A stretch of DNA of 64,000 bases from Odoribacter sp. Z80 (GTDB lineage: Bacteria; Bacteroidota; Bacteroidia; Bacteroidales; Marinifilaceae). Positions 38,258 through 46,788 of this stretch are shown in pieces; positions within the stretch are counted from its first letter, which is position 1; each line of letters begins with the position of its first letter. The stretch spans positions 124,001-188,000 of the forward strand of contig NZ_QWEL01000003.1 of the NCBI RefSeq assembly GCF_009935865.1, given 5' to 3'. Below the pieces are notes generated by a model that saw nothing but the letters and a program-made list of their open reading frames with translations, had not been told where the DNA came from and made no database searches. The translations under genes and the position numbers were made by a program.

Positions 38258-38289
38258 CAAAGATATAGAAAAAGAGGATTAATCTGAAA
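38258..38289 (-). promoter_or_regulatory. Promoter of nrdJ
   Basis: On the minus strand TTTC (38289-38286), 20-base spacer, TATCTTTG (38265-38258). Exact -7 element and one mismatch at -33. An inverted copy of the AAAGTTTT repeat core overlaps the -33 element. The leader is about 40 bases. Confidence 0.65.
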
Positions 38290-38311
38290 ACTTTCAAACA
38301 ACATTTTTATC

Positions 38312-38394
38312 AAAGTTTTCCAAAATAAAATATTAAATCATTAATAATCAAATATTTAAATTCAACACTAAATACAGAAAGTTTTCCAAAATAA
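38312..38394. repeat. 17-bp direct repeat in the nrdJ/rpsP intergenic region
   Basis: AAAGTTTTCCAAAATAA occurs twice without change (38312-38328 and 38378-38394), 66 bases apart. A partial inverted copy (GAAAACTTT, 38286-38294) lies on the nrdJ -33 element. It looks like a set of operator sites. It is not the canonical NrdR box. The rest of this 447-base AT-rich gap holds the nrdJ and rpsP promoters and nothing else I can support. Confidence 0.6.
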
Positions 38395-38606
38395 TATTCT
38401 GAATATAAATAAAATTTAAAAAAAACAAATATCCAGGAAAATATCTGTTTATTTTATACTCATTTTCTTCCGAACATTTATTCTTGTTTCCTCCTTTGCC
38501 GTACCTATTTCCTAAATAGCCTTCCGGATGAATTTCCCGCAAAAAAACCTCTGATTCACCTTCCATAAATCACCCCGTTTATTTTTTACTTTTCATTTTT
38601 TTGACT

Positions 38607-38614
38607 TATCTTTG
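38607..38614 (+). promoter_or_regulatory. -7 element of the rpsP promoter
   Basis: TATCTTTG, exact TAnnTTTG; a T-run 20 bases upstream takes the place of TTTG. The start site would be near 38621, inside the 7-bp hairpin CTCCCAT/ATGGGAG (38618-38636) at the very 5' end of the message. Confidence 0.6.
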
Positions 38615-38617
38615 CGG

Positions 38618-38636
38618 CTCCCATCGGGTATGGGAG
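38618..38636 (+). promoter_or_regulatory. 5'-leader hairpin of rpsP
   Basis: Perfect 7-bp stem CTCCCAT (38618-38624) and ATGGGAG (38630-38636) with a 5-base loop, placed at the predicted transcript start and 25 bases before the ATG. It may protect the mRNA end or serve ribosomal-protein feedback; both are inference. Confidence 0.45.
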
Positions 38637-38661
38637 AGTATTAATTTTTTAAATTAAAAAA

Positions 38662-39237
38662 ATGGCTACAAAAATCAGATTAGCAAGACACGGACGTAAA
38701 GGACGTCCATTCTACCATGTAGTGGTAGCAGACAGCAAAGCACCGCGCGATGGTCGTTACATTGAAAAAATCGGAACTTATGATCCGAACACCAATCCGG
38801 CTACTATCGAGCTCAAATTTGACAGAGCATTGTATTGGTTACAGGTAGGTGCACAACCAACTGAAACAACCACCAGAATTTTGTCATACAAAGGTGTATT
38901 ATTGAAAAAACACTTGCTGGAAGGCGTAAAGAAAGGTGCTTTTGATGAAGCTGCTGCCGAAGCCAAATTCGAAGCCTGGGTGAAAGAAAAAAATGCAAAG
39001 ATTCAGGCAAAAATCCAGAAACTGGCTCAAGCCGGCGATTCTGTAGCTAAAGCTCGTCTGGAAGCTGAAGCTAAAGTACGCGCTACTAAGGAAGAAGCCA
39101 TTGCAAAGAAAAAAGCTGAATTAGCTGCTGCAGAAGCTGCTAAGAAAGCAGAAGAGGAAGCAGCTGCCGCTCCGGCAGAAGAGACTGCTGAAACTGAGGC
39201 CCCGGCTGCAGAAGCAGAAACTCCGGCTGCAGAATAA
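38662..39237 (+). CDS. rpsP: 30S ribosomal protein S16 with long C-terminal tail
   Basis: 191 residues, about twice the usual bacterial length of 80-90. The first 85 residues are standard S16 ([21 protein letters not shown], then [14 protein letters not shown]). The rest is a lysine, alanine and glutamate-rich extension that becomes almost pure alanine and glutamate at the end. Such tails are known in Bacteroidetes S16 proteins. The protein binds 16S rRNA in the 30S body. It is 10 bases upstream of rimM, the 30S maturation factor, so the two are co-transcribed. Confidence 0.96.
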   Translation: MATKIRLARHGRKGRPFYHVVVADSKAPRDGRYIEKIGTYDPNTNPATIELKFDRALYWLQVGAQPTETTTRILSYKGVLLKKHLLEGVKKGAFDEAAAEAKFEAWVKEKNAKIQAKIQKLAQAGDSVAKARLEAEAKVRATKEEAIAKKKAELAAAEAAKKAEEEAAAAPAEETAETEAPAAEAETPAAE

Positions 39238-39247
39238 CTTCTTTGCA

Positions 39248-39778
39248 ATGATTACACGGGAAGATTGCATTAAAATAGGCGAAGTAACCAAAACCCACCA
39301 CCTGGACGGGAGTGTAATTATTTCAACAAACAGCAATCTGCTCGAAAAATATGCAGATAAACCGGTGTTCCTCCAATTGGACGGGGCACCGGTTCCTTTT
39401 TTTATTTCCGAAAACGGATTAAATCCCAGAAACCATACTTCTTATATTGTTAAATTCGATTATGTAGATACACTGGCCCAAGCCGAACGCTTAACGGGAT
39501 GTGATGTTTTGCTTGAAAAAACATTGCTGGAAGGAGAAGAGGAAGAAATGGAAGAGGATATCTATTGCTTAATCGGGTTTCAGGTAAAAGACCGGGTTTC
39601 AAGTGCCGAGGGGGAGGTAACGGACGTTGCTGATTATTCAGGCAATATTGTACTTACTCTGGCCATTTCAGGCAAAGAGGTCCTTTTACCCTTTTCCGGA
39701 CATTATATCACAGATGTGGATATGAAACACCGCCGGCTGGAAGTCCAGATTCCGCCGGAACTGACAGAATTGAATTAA
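39248..39778 (+). CDS. rimM: 16S rRNA processing protein RimM
   Basis: 176 residues. It assists maturation of the 30S head through S19. The N-terminal RimM domain has KIGEVTKTHHLDGSVII (the G-x-V-x-x-x-H-G-like pattern). The C-terminal PRC-barrel-like domain has VSSAEGEVTDVADYSGN and LLPFSGHYITDVD. Its TAA stop overlaps the stop of the convergent Nramp gene by 3 bases. Confidence 0.93.
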   Translation: MITREDCIKIGEVTKTHHLDGSVIISTNSNLLEKYADKPVFLQLDGAPVPFFISENGLNPRNHTSYIVKFDYVDTLAQAERLTGCDVLLEKTLLEGEEEEMEEDIYCLIGFQVKDRVSSAEGEVTDVADYSGNIVLTLAISGKEVLLPFSGHYITDVDMKHRRLEVQIPPELTELN

Positions 39779-41046
39779 TTTCTGAATATACTGACAAATA
39801 ACAGGATATTCAAAAAGGTAACAATTCCTCCCAAAATATAAAGTACCCACTTAGTTGAAGCCTGATTTTTATATTTGCCCATCACTTTTTCAGAAGAGGT
39901 AAGGTATACTTGCAGAAAAATAGTAACCGGCAACTGGATACTCAGAACCATCTGAGAGTATATCAACCCCATAAACGGATTGGAAACCAGCATAATCACC
40001 AGGAGCGCCACCACCAGCGACAGCAATACTCCCAAACGGGAATGAATGTCTTTGATGTCATAAGGTTCCCGGAAAATCCCCGCAAAAATCGAACCGGCTG
40101 CCATTCCTGAGGTGATTGTCGAAGCAACTCCGGCAAATAACAGTGCCACCGCAAAAATGACCGCAGCATGATTTCCCAGAAGGGGTTGCAATAATACGCT
40201 GGCATCCTGCAATTCGTTCACAGAACTGCCATTCCTGAAAAAAACAGCCGCAGCCAATAGAATCATGGCACTGTTGATAGCCCAACCGATCATCATGGAA
40301 AAGAAAGTATCCCAGAATTCATAGCGTAATTGTTTACGAATCACCCGGTCGTCTTTCAGGTTCCATTGGCGACTCTGGATGATTTCCGAGTGCAAAAACA
40401 GGTTGTGCGGCATAACCACAGCCCCCAGGACACTCATGATTACGACCATTGACCCTGAAGGAAAAGAAGGAGTAACCCAGGCCCGGGCTGCCTCTCCCCA
40501 GTCGATATGTACCAAAGAAAGTTCGTAGATGAAAGACAGGCCTATGATAGAAACAAAAGCAATAATCCAACGCTCAATTACCCGATAGGAGTTGGTAAAA
40601 AGCATGATCGTGACAAAAACCGTTACCAGAATAGCCCCTATTCTTACCGGTATCCGGAACAGCATCTCCAAAGCAATGGCCCCACCCAGAATTTCCGCTA
40701 ATGATGTAGATACAGACGCCCCCATAGCTGTCCACAACATCCCCCGGGCATAGGGAGGGCGGATGAATTTTGCAGTCGCCTCCGAAAGGCACAAACCCGT
40801 TGCAATCCCCAAATGAGCCACATTGTGTTGCAGGATAATCAACATCACTGTAGACAGTGACACCATCCATAGTAAAGTGTAACCATAATCTGCTCCGGCT
40901 GCCAGATTCGATGCCCAGTTACCAGGATCTATAAATCCTACGGTAACCAACAATCCCGGACCAATGTATTTCAATATCTCAAGTCCTCCGAATCGCGGCT
41001 GGTGTCTGTCCGCATGTAAAAATTTCCGGATAAAACCGAATCCCAT
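39775..41046 (-). CDS. mntH: Nramp-family divalent metal transporter
   Basis: 423 residues with eleven predicted membrane helices. The canonical metal-site motifs are present: DPGN in helix 1 (VGFIDPGNWASN) and MPHN in helix 6 (AVVMPHNLFLHSE), including the methionine that favours transition metals over magnesium. It is predicted to import Mn(II), perhaps Fe(II), with protons. It is convergent with rimM, the two stop codons overlapping, and has a TATTTTTG -7 element at 41082-41089 (minus). The gene symbol is the usual one for bacterial Nramp proteins. Confidence 0.9.
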   Translation of the reverse strand: MGFGFIRKFLHADRHQPRFGGLEILKYIGPGLLVTVGFIDPGNWASNLAAGADYGYTLLWMVSLSTVMLIILQHNVAHLGIATGLCLSEATAKFIRPPYARGMLWTAMGASVSTSLAEILGGAIALEMLFRIPVRIGAILVTVFVTIMLFTNSYRVIERWIIAFVSIIGLSFIYELSLVHIDWGEAARAWVTPSFPSGSMVVIMSVLGAVVMPHNLFLHSEIIQSRQWNLKDDRVIRKQLRYEFWDTFFSMMIGWAINSAMILLAAAVFFRNGSSVNELQDASVLLQPLLGNHAAVIFAVALLFAGVASTITSGMAAGSIFAGIFREPYDIKDIHSRLGVLLSLVVALLVIMLVSNPFMGLIYSQMVLSIQLPVTIFLQVYLTSSEKVMGKYKNQASTKWVLYILGGIVTFLNILLFVSIFRN

Positions 41047-41081
41047 CTTTACTCAGGTTTTGTATTATTGTTTCTTATATG

Positions 41082-41089
41082 CAAAAATA
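41082..41089 (-). promoter_or_regulatory. -7 element of the Nramp gene
   Basis: TATTTTTG on the minus strand, exact TAnnTTTG, about 35 bases before the ATG at 41046. No good -33 element is seen. Confidence 0.4.
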
Positions 41090-41115
41090 CGGAATAATCG
41101 GTAAAGTATTTATCA

Positions 41116-42060
41116 TTATTTTATAGTATTCATCCATAATACGTACAATCCTGTCAAAACCACCATAGTTGCGGTCACCGTCCGGTTTATACCAACGGCT
41201 TTCCGGTAATCTTCTTCAGTTAATTCACGGTTACAGTCGCCGATGTAAGGTTTTCCGACCAGAATTCCATGATAGACATGTGCCCCTCCGAACCGGCAAT
41301 TCAGGATTCCCGCCATCGCAGCTTCCGGGAAACCAGCATTCGGACTGGCATGCATGCGGCCATACCGCAGCACAAACCGCACAAGCCCGGGACGATACGC
41401 TACACCCACCATCAACAGGGCAGTCAAGCGAGCCGGTATATAATTCAGTACATCATCCAAACGGGCTGACCAGCAACCGAATTGCCTGTAACGTTCATCT
41501 TTATAGCCAATCATGGAATCGAGGGTATTCACCATTTTATACGCCATCATAGCAGGAAAACCACCCAGTGCATAATAAAATAAGGGTGCCACCACACCGT
41601 CACTCAGGTTTTCAGCCATGGTTTCCAGTACCGCTGTATAAATTTCTTTGACGGACAATTGGGAAGTATCCCTGCCGACAATCCAGGAAAGACGTTTACG
41701 CCCTGCTTCAATCCCCTGTTCTTTTAATGTTTTTATCACTTCCCCCCCTTCCTGTATCAGGCTACGGCTTGCCAAACCATAAAAAACAAAAACGGCAGCC
41801 ACGGCAATATAGCACCACATTCCGACAAACATTGCCCCACACCCTATCGTCCAGGCTGCAACAAACACAATCGCAGGATAAAGCAAAGCTATAACCGCAC
41901 CTTTTAATTGCCGGCCAACCCCACAATTCCAATGCTTCTCCACCCACGCAATCATATATCCGAATCCCACCACGGGATGGGGCAACCGGCGGGGATCACC
42001 CAAAAGCAAATCAAGCACATAGCCCGCCACAAGAGGAAACAAAACAATTAAGCTATTCAT
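41116..42060 (-). CDS. cbiB: Adenosylcobinamide-phosphate synthase CbiB
   Basis: 314 residues, integral membrane protein. The family signature LLGDPRRLPHPVVGFGYMI is at the N-terminus, and later NLSDGVVAPLFYYALGGFP and YKMVNTLDSMIGYKDERY are well conserved. The enzyme joins adenosylcobyric acid to (R)-1-amino-2-propanol phosphate. It is the last gene of the minus-strand cobalamin operon and overlaps the aminotransferase gene by 8 bases, so they are translationally coupled. Confidence 0.95.
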   Translation of the reverse strand: MNSLIVLFPLVAGYVLDLLLGDPRRLPHPVVGFGYMIAWVEKHWNCGVGRQLKGAVIALLYPAIVFVAAWTIGCGAMFVGMWCYIAVAAVFVFYGLASRSLIQEGGEVIKTLKEQGIEAGRKRLSWIVGRDTSQLSVKEIYTAVLETMAENLSDGVVAPLFYYALGGFPAMMAYKMVNTLDSMIGYKDERYRQFGCWSARLDDVLNYIPARLTALLMVGVAYRPGLVRFVLRYGRMHASPNAGFPEAAMAGILNCRFGGAHVYHGILVGKPYIGDCNRELTEEDYRKAVGINRTVTATMVVLTGLYVLWMNTIK

Positions 42061-43087
42061 AAACGACCCATTTTGAAATATCCATCTGTTTTAAGGCCTC
42101 CACCAACCACTGGTTTTTCTCGTCTGTCAACGTATTCACCCGGAAATAATGGTTATTCAGTCCCCGGAAATTTGAGGCATCACGAATCAACAAGCCATGC
42201 TCCTGTAAAAGGTAACGTTTCAATGTCCGGCTGTCATAGTCTGTTTCAATCAAAAAGAATGATGTACCCGAAGGCAAAGGCCGGAATCCCGGAATCGCGG
42301 CAATTCCGGCTGAGAAATTCCGTTGACGCCGCCAGAGGTCCGACGCATCGGGTAAAATCCTTTCCCCTTCCTGCAACAGATATTTTCCGGCTTCTATGGC
42401 CAAAACGTTGACAGACCAGGGATGTCTGAAACCACCTATCCTCTGTATCTGCTCCGAAGCCCCCAACATATATCCCAAACGTAAACCGGGAATAGCATAA
42501 CATTTCGTCATGGACCTCACCACCAGCAGATTGGGGTATTCTTTCAGAAAAGGCAGGACAGAAGGCCTTCCCGGTACAAAATGAATAAACGACTCATCTA
42601 CGACTAAAACCATATCCGGATGATTTTCCAGCAAAGCTTTTATCTCCTCTTTTTTCCAGACCCGTCCGTCGGGATTATTCGGATTGCAAATGAACATCAA
42701 ACCGACAGATGCCGGTATATCCCTTATTCCACAAAAATCAACAAATTCAACCCGATGGCGGTATAATGTACAGGCATCTTCATATTCTGTAAAGGAAGGA
42801 ACCGGAATAACAGTATGTTTTTGTGAAAAAGCATGCGCAATGGTATAAAATAATTCTGTAGCACCATTCCCTACCAGTACATTCCCTTCCTCCATACCAT
42901 GGTAAGCCGCCACCGCTTTCCGGAAAGAACCCGCATCGGGTTCAGGATAATGAAATACCTGCTTCAGATGTGCGGTCAGAAATTTATACAGAAACCCAAG
43001 GTCTGCCCCATACCATACATTCGTAGAAAAGTTTGCTTTTATTTCCACCTCTGTTCTATACAAGTCGTCACCATGTCCGAAAATCAT
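42053..43087 (-). CDS. cobD: L-threonine-phosphate decarboxylase-like PLP enzyme (CobD)
   Basis: 344 residues, fold-type I aminotransferase family (HisC-like). Visible PLP-site residues are the CNPNNPDG segment, DESFIHF, and the lysine in SMTKCYAIPGLRLGY that carries the cofactor. By sequence alone it could be a histidinol-phosphate aminotransferase. Its position between cobyric acid synthase and CbiB, overlapping the latter, makes L-threonine O-3-phosphate decarboxylase the better call: it supplies the aminopropanol phosphate that CbiB uses. It lies 11 bases after cobQ. Confidence 0.88.
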   Translation of the reverse strand: MIFGHGDDLYRTEVEIKANFSTNVWYGADLGFLYKFLTAHLKQVFHYPEPDAGSFRKAVAAYHGMEEGNVLVGNGATELFYTIAHAFSQKHTVIPVPSFTEYEDACTLYRHRVEFVDFCGIRDIPASVGLMFICNPNNPDGRVWKKEEIKALLENHPDMVLVVDESFIHFVPGRPSVLPFLKEYPNLLVVRSMTKCYAIPGLRLGYMLGASEQIQRIGGFRHPWSVNVLAIEAGKYLLQEGERILPDASDLWRRQRNFSAGIAAIPGFRPLPSGTSFFLIETDYDSRTLKRYLLQEHGLLIRDASNFRGLNNHYFRVNTLTDEKNQWLVEALKQMDISKWVVYE

Positions 43088-43098
43088 ATTTTCCCCGA

Positions 43099-44574
43099 TT
43101 AAATCTTTAAAGTGGAATAAATATATTCCATATCCACTGCCTGCCGGACCTGTTCAGCCAAAAGCCCGTATTGTTGTTGCCTGAAAGTTTTGTAATCAAA
43201 AGTACTTTCGTCCCATTCCCCGAAACCGGCCGCTAAATCATTCAACACCACCGTATTATCCAATATGCCGTGCATGTAGCTTCCCCAGCAGCAATCATCG
43301 GCCCAATATCCCTCCGGAGTCCTGTCTTCCGTGGTATTCAACGGAGAAAATTTTCCATTGCCCTGCACCAATACAGTCTCTCCCATGTGTATCTGATAAC
43401 CTTCACACCAGCCGGCATACCTTTTAAAATGGAAGCGATTCTGGCATACTACCTTTTTATTTCTCATGACAGAAACCAAAGGCAGTATTTTCAAACCTTC
43501 CACTTCTGCTTCCGGCCCTTCCAGATGGTCCGGGTCTTCCACCCTCATACCCATCATCTGGTAGCCCCCACAAATACCGATTATTTTTTTCCCTTCTTTC
43601 CGGGCCTGAATGATGGCTTCGGCAGCTCCTGACGAATGGAGGTGTTTCAAGTCTGCAATAGTACTCTTCGTTCCAGGAAGAATGATAATATCCGCTTTCC
43701 GAATTTCTGCAGCTTCCGTTGTAAAATACAAATGGAAGCGTCCATCCTGTTCCAAAACATTAAAATCGGTGAAGTTAGACATTCGCTGAAGCAATACAAC
43801 AGCAATATTTATTTTTCCCACACCGGCAGTCGTATTTTTTGTTTTCAGTTCCAGGGAATCTTCCTGTTCGATATGAATATCCCTGAAAAAAGGAATCACC
43901 CCCACAACAGGAATTCCTGTCAGCTGCTGAAGCAATTCCCTTCCTTCCGCAAAAAGCGAAACATCTCCCCTAAACTTATTAATGATAATTCCTTTAAGGC
44001 ATTCCCTTTCTTCTTCCGGCAAAAGCAAGACAGAACCATACACGGAGGCAAATACTCCTCCCCGGTCAATATCGGCCACCAAATAAGTGGCAGCCCCGAC
44101 TTCCCGGGCCATCCTCATATTAGTAAAATCACGGTCTTTGAGATTCAACTCCGAAATGCTTCCGGCTCCTTCCAGTACAATCGGATTGTATTTCGCTTCC
44201 AACCGCCGGAAAGCGGCTAAGGCTTGCGGAAATAGCTGAGTCGTATTGTCCTGCCGGAAGTATTCGCGGGCAGACCTGTTTCCAACGGGTTGGCCGTTCA
44301 GAATCACCTGTGCCGTCTGGTCAGTGGAAGGTTTTAGCAAAACCGGATTCATGTCTGTATGCGGCAGAATCCCACACGCTTCCGCCTGGACTGCTTGTGC
44401 CCTTCCCATCTCCCCGCCTTCCGGCGTAGAAAAAGAATTCAAAGACATATTCTGTGCCTTAAAGGGAGCCGGAGTATAACCATCCTGCAAAAGAATCCTG
44501 CAAAAAGCTGCGTTCAGTACACTTTTCCCGACATCCGAGCCGGTACCCACAAACATAAGAGGTCTTAACTTCAT
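43099..44574 (-). CDS. cobQ: Cobyric acid synthase
   Basis: 491 residues. It amidates adenosylcobyrinic acid a,c-diamide at positions b, d, e and g with glutamine and ATP. The N-terminal dethiobiotin-synthetase-like ATPase domain has GTGSDVGKSVLNAAF and FKAQNMSLNS. The C-terminal glutamine amidotransferase domain has the catalytic cysteine in GICGGYQMMG and the histidine in GSYMHGILDN. It is second in the minus-strand operon, 18 bases after the phosphatase-like gene. Confidence 0.96.
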   Translation of the reverse strand: MKLRPLMFVGTGSDVGKSVLNAAFCRILLQDGYTPAPFKAQNMSLNSFSTPEGGEMGRAQAVQAEACGILPHTDMNPVLLKPSTDQTAQVILNGQPVGNRSAREYFRQDNTTQLFPQALAAFRRLEAKYNPIVLEGAGSISELNLKDRDFTNMRMAREVGAATYLVADIDRGGVFASVYGSVLLLPEEERECLKGIIINKFRGDVSLFAEGRELLQQLTGIPVVGVIPFFRDIHIEQEDSLELKTKNTTAGVGKINIAVVLLQRMSNFTDFNVLEQDGRFHLYFTTEAAEIRKADIIILPGTKSTIADLKHLHSSGAAEAIIQARKEGKKIIGICGGYQMMGMRVEDPDHLEGPEAEVEGLKILPLVSVMRNKKVVCQNRFHFKRYAGWCEGYQIHMGETVLVQGNGKFSPLNTTEDRTPEGYWADDCCWGSYMHGILDNTVVLNDLAAGFGEWDESTFDYKTFRQQQYGLLAEQVRQAVDMEYIYSTLKI

Positions 44575-44592
44575 ATACTACAATTCTTTGAT

Positions 44593-45114
44593 TCAGCAGA
44601 CCAACCGGATGATTTGCGTATTTTTCATGATTGGCAATTCCAGCATTTCCAGTGACGTTCCACCCCTCAACCAAGTCAGGACAGCCCGGTTGAAAGCTCC
44701 GTGCCCTACTGCCAGGACACGTTTTCCTGCATACTTCCGTTGCAAATATCCGACAAATGCCCCGGCCCGTTGATAGAGCTTTTCGAGGGACTCAGCACTT
44801 TCCGGCAAATGCAGCCAATCCACCTCTTCTAAAGTTTCCCCGGTATAAATGCCCCAGTTCATTTCCCTCAACAAAATTGTCGGTTCCGGCAGCATTCCCC
44901 GGGAGGCTCCGATAATAGCCGCTGTTTTATAACTACGTTCAAGGTCACTGGAAACAATCGCATCCAACGGCTCCCCTTCCAGCTGGCCGGCAAGCATTTC
45001 AGCCTGTTGTATGCCCAACGGGGAAAGGGTACCAGGCAATTGGCCCTGTAAAATATTCTTCTGATTTTCCAAAGTCTCCCCATGCCGGGTGAGCAACAAA
45101 ACGGTTTTTTCCAT
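44593..45114 (-). CDS. Histidine phosphatase family protein in the cobalamin operon
   Basis: 173 residues. The phosphohistidine motif RHGETLENQ is near the N-terminus (LLTRHGETLENQKNI), and the second conserved histidine is in AVGHGAFNRAVL. The family includes phosphoglycerate-mutase-like phosphatases and alpha-ribazole phosphatase. A second, more typical CobC is at 47562, so this one may be a paralogue acting on a different phosphate ester of the pathway or outside it. It is the first gene of the minus-strand operon, with a -7 element at 45131-45138, and is divergent from cobU. Confidence 0.82.
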   Translation of the reverse strand: MEKTVLLLTRHGETLENQKNILQGQLPGTLSPLGIQQAEMLAGQLEGEPLDAIVSSDLERSYKTAAIIGASRGMLPEPTILLREMNWGIYTGETLEEVDWLHLPESAESLEKLYQRAGAFVGYLQRKYAGKRVLAVGHGAFNRAVLTWLRGGTSLEMLELPIMKNTQIIRLVC

Positions 45115-45130
45115 ACCAACAAGGTTTGCA

Positions 45131-45138
45131 CAAAGGTA
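45131..45138 (-). promoter_or_regulatory. -7 element of the minus-strand cobalamin operon
   Basis: TACCTTTG on the minus strand, exact TAnnTTTG, 17 bases before the ATG at 45114. The -33 element is weak. No cobalamin riboswitch fits in this 106-base divergent region. Confidence 0.45.
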
Positions 45139-45220
45139 AAAAAATAGAGTTTACAAACTTTAAAAGTGACCAACCAACATTTACAATTAAATTCTATCTT
45201 TACCAGTCAAAATTTTCATC

Positions 45221-45733
45221 ATGAAAAGAAACATCATTCTGATTACGGGCGGACAAAGGTCGGGAAAAAGTGCTTATGCCCAACGGCTGGCCCTTCAATT
45301 AGCCTCCCACCCGGTTTATCTGGCCACGTCCAGGGTCTGGGATGAAGAATATCGTCAGCGGATTGAACGGCACCAACAGGACCGCGGACCCCAATGGACC
45401 AATATAGAAGAAGAGAAACAATTAAGTAAACACCACCTGCCTCACCGTGTGATTGTTATTGATTGCCTGACCCTTTGGGCTACCAATTTCTTTTTTGACA
45501 ATGGCTCTGATGTGACTACCAGCTTAAATGAGCTGAAAGCTGAATTCGACCTTTTTACAGCACAGGAAGCTACTTTTATTTTTGTCACCAATGAACTGGG
45601 ACTGGGCGGAGTTTCTGAAAATGCTATTCAACGCCGCTTTACGGATTTGCAGGGATGGATGAACCAATATGTGGCAGAAAAAGCCGATGAAGTTATATTT
45701 ATGGTCTCCGGAATAGCCTTGAAAGTGAAATAA
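45221..45733 (+). CDS. cobU: Adenosylcobinamide kinase / guanylyltransferase
   Basis: 170 residues. It phosphorylates adenosylcobinamide and then adds GMP to give adenosylcobinamide-GDP. The P-loop is GGQRSGKSAYAQ. The guanylylated histidine lies in RIERHQQDRG. The C-terminal part (FVTNELGLGGVSENAIQRRF) is typical. It heads the plus-strand cob operon and is 15 bases before cobT. Confidence 0.95.
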   Translation: MKRNIILITGGQRSGKSAYAQRLALQLASHPVYLATSRVWDEEYRQRIERHQQDRGPQWTNIEEEKQLSKHHLPHRVIVIDCLTLWATNFFFDNGSDVTTSLNELKAEFDLFTAQEATFIFVTNELGLGGVSENAIQRRFTDLQGWMNQYVAEKADEVIFMVSGIALKVK

Positions 45734-45748
45734 GAATGAAAAACAAAA

Positions 45749-46786
45749 ATGAAAGCTTTTAATATTCAAAAGCCGGATAAAACGATGGTACCGGCATTAC
45801 AAGATAAAATTGACAATCTGACAAAACCGAAAGGCTCATTAGGACGCCTGGAAGAGCTGGCCGTGCAAATCGGAACGATACAACAAACGCTAACACCGGA
45901 ACTGCGCAAACCGCAGAACGTTATTTTTGCCGCCGACCACGGTATCGTAACGGAAGGCGTAAGTTTTTCCGCTCCGGAGGTAACTGCGCAGCAAGTTCCC
46001 AATTTTCTGAAAGGCGGCGGAGGGGTCGGCATGTTTTCCCGGCAACATCATTTCGGGTTGAAAGTGGTAGATTGCGGGGTGAATGCCGATTTTAGGGAAC
46101 TGCCGGGGTTAATAGACCGAAAAATCCGGAAAGGGACCCGCAATTATCTGCACGAGGCTGCCATGACGGAAGAAGAAATGGAACGGGCCATCGAAATCGG
46201 GGCTGAGGTAGTGGACATGGCCTGCGATGAGGGAAGCAACATCATCAGTTTCGGTGAAATGGGAATTGCGAATACTTCATCATCCTCGTTGTGGATGACG
46301 TGGTTCACCGGCATACCTTTGAAGGCTTGCGTCGGTGCCGGCAGCGGACTAAATTCGCAAGGTATTGAACACAAATACAACGTACTCCGGACAGCGATGG
46401 AAAACTATCACGGAGACGGTTCACCGCAGGACATCATCCGCTGGTTCGGAGGCTATGAAATGGTAGCTGCCGTGGGGGCCATGCTCCGGGCAGCCGAACA
46501 CCGGATGATGATTATTGTTGACGGTTTTATCATGACCAACTGTGTGCTTGCTGCCAAACAACTTTATCCGGCAGTACAGGAATACTGTATTTTCGGTCAT
46601 CAGGGCGACGAAGCCGGACATCAGCTCGTACTGGAGGCTCTCGGCGCAAAACCGCTGCTGAATCTCGGCCTGCGCCTGGGCGAAGGTACAGGAGCCATCT
46701 GCGCTTACCCGATTATTGAATCGGCTGTTCGCATGATAAACGAAATGACTACTTTCCAGCAGGCACAGATCACAAAATATTTTTAA
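45749..46786 (+). CDS. cobT: Nicotinate-nucleotide--dimethylbenzimidazole phosphoribosyltransferase
   Basis: 345 residues. It makes alpha-ribazole phosphate, activating the lower-ligand base. Conserved blocks are [30 protein letters not shown], a central [14 protein letters not shown], and the catalytic glutamate in LRLGEGTGA. It lies between cobU (15 bases) and cobS (2 bases). Confidence 0.96.
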   Translation: MKAFNIQKPDKTMVPALQDKIDNLTKPKGSLGRLEELAVQIGTIQQTLTPELRKPQNVIFAADHGIVTEGVSFSAPEVTAQQVPNFLKGGGGVGMFSRQHHFGLKVVDCGVNADFRELPGLIDRKIRKGTRNYLHEAAMTEEEMERAIEIGAEVVDMACDEGSNIISFGEMGIANTSSSSLWMTWFTGIPLKACVGAGSGLNSQGIEHKYNVLRTAMENYHGDGSPQDIIRWFGGYEMVAAVGAMLRAAEHRMMIIVDGFIMTNCVLAAKQLYPAVQEYCIFGHQGDEAGHQLVLEALGAKPLLNLGLRLGEGTGAICAYPIIESAVRMINEMTTFQQAQITKYF

Positions 46787-46788
46787 CC

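Noticed and set aside
38348-38566. Minus-strand open frame of 72 codons in the nrdJ/rpsP gap
   Set aside because: Low-complexity AT-rich sequence that covers the 17-bp repeat. No promoter or family signal of its own.
45115-45220. Cobalamin riboswitch between the two cob operons
   Set aside because: The gap is only 106 bases and has no B12-box-like sequence.
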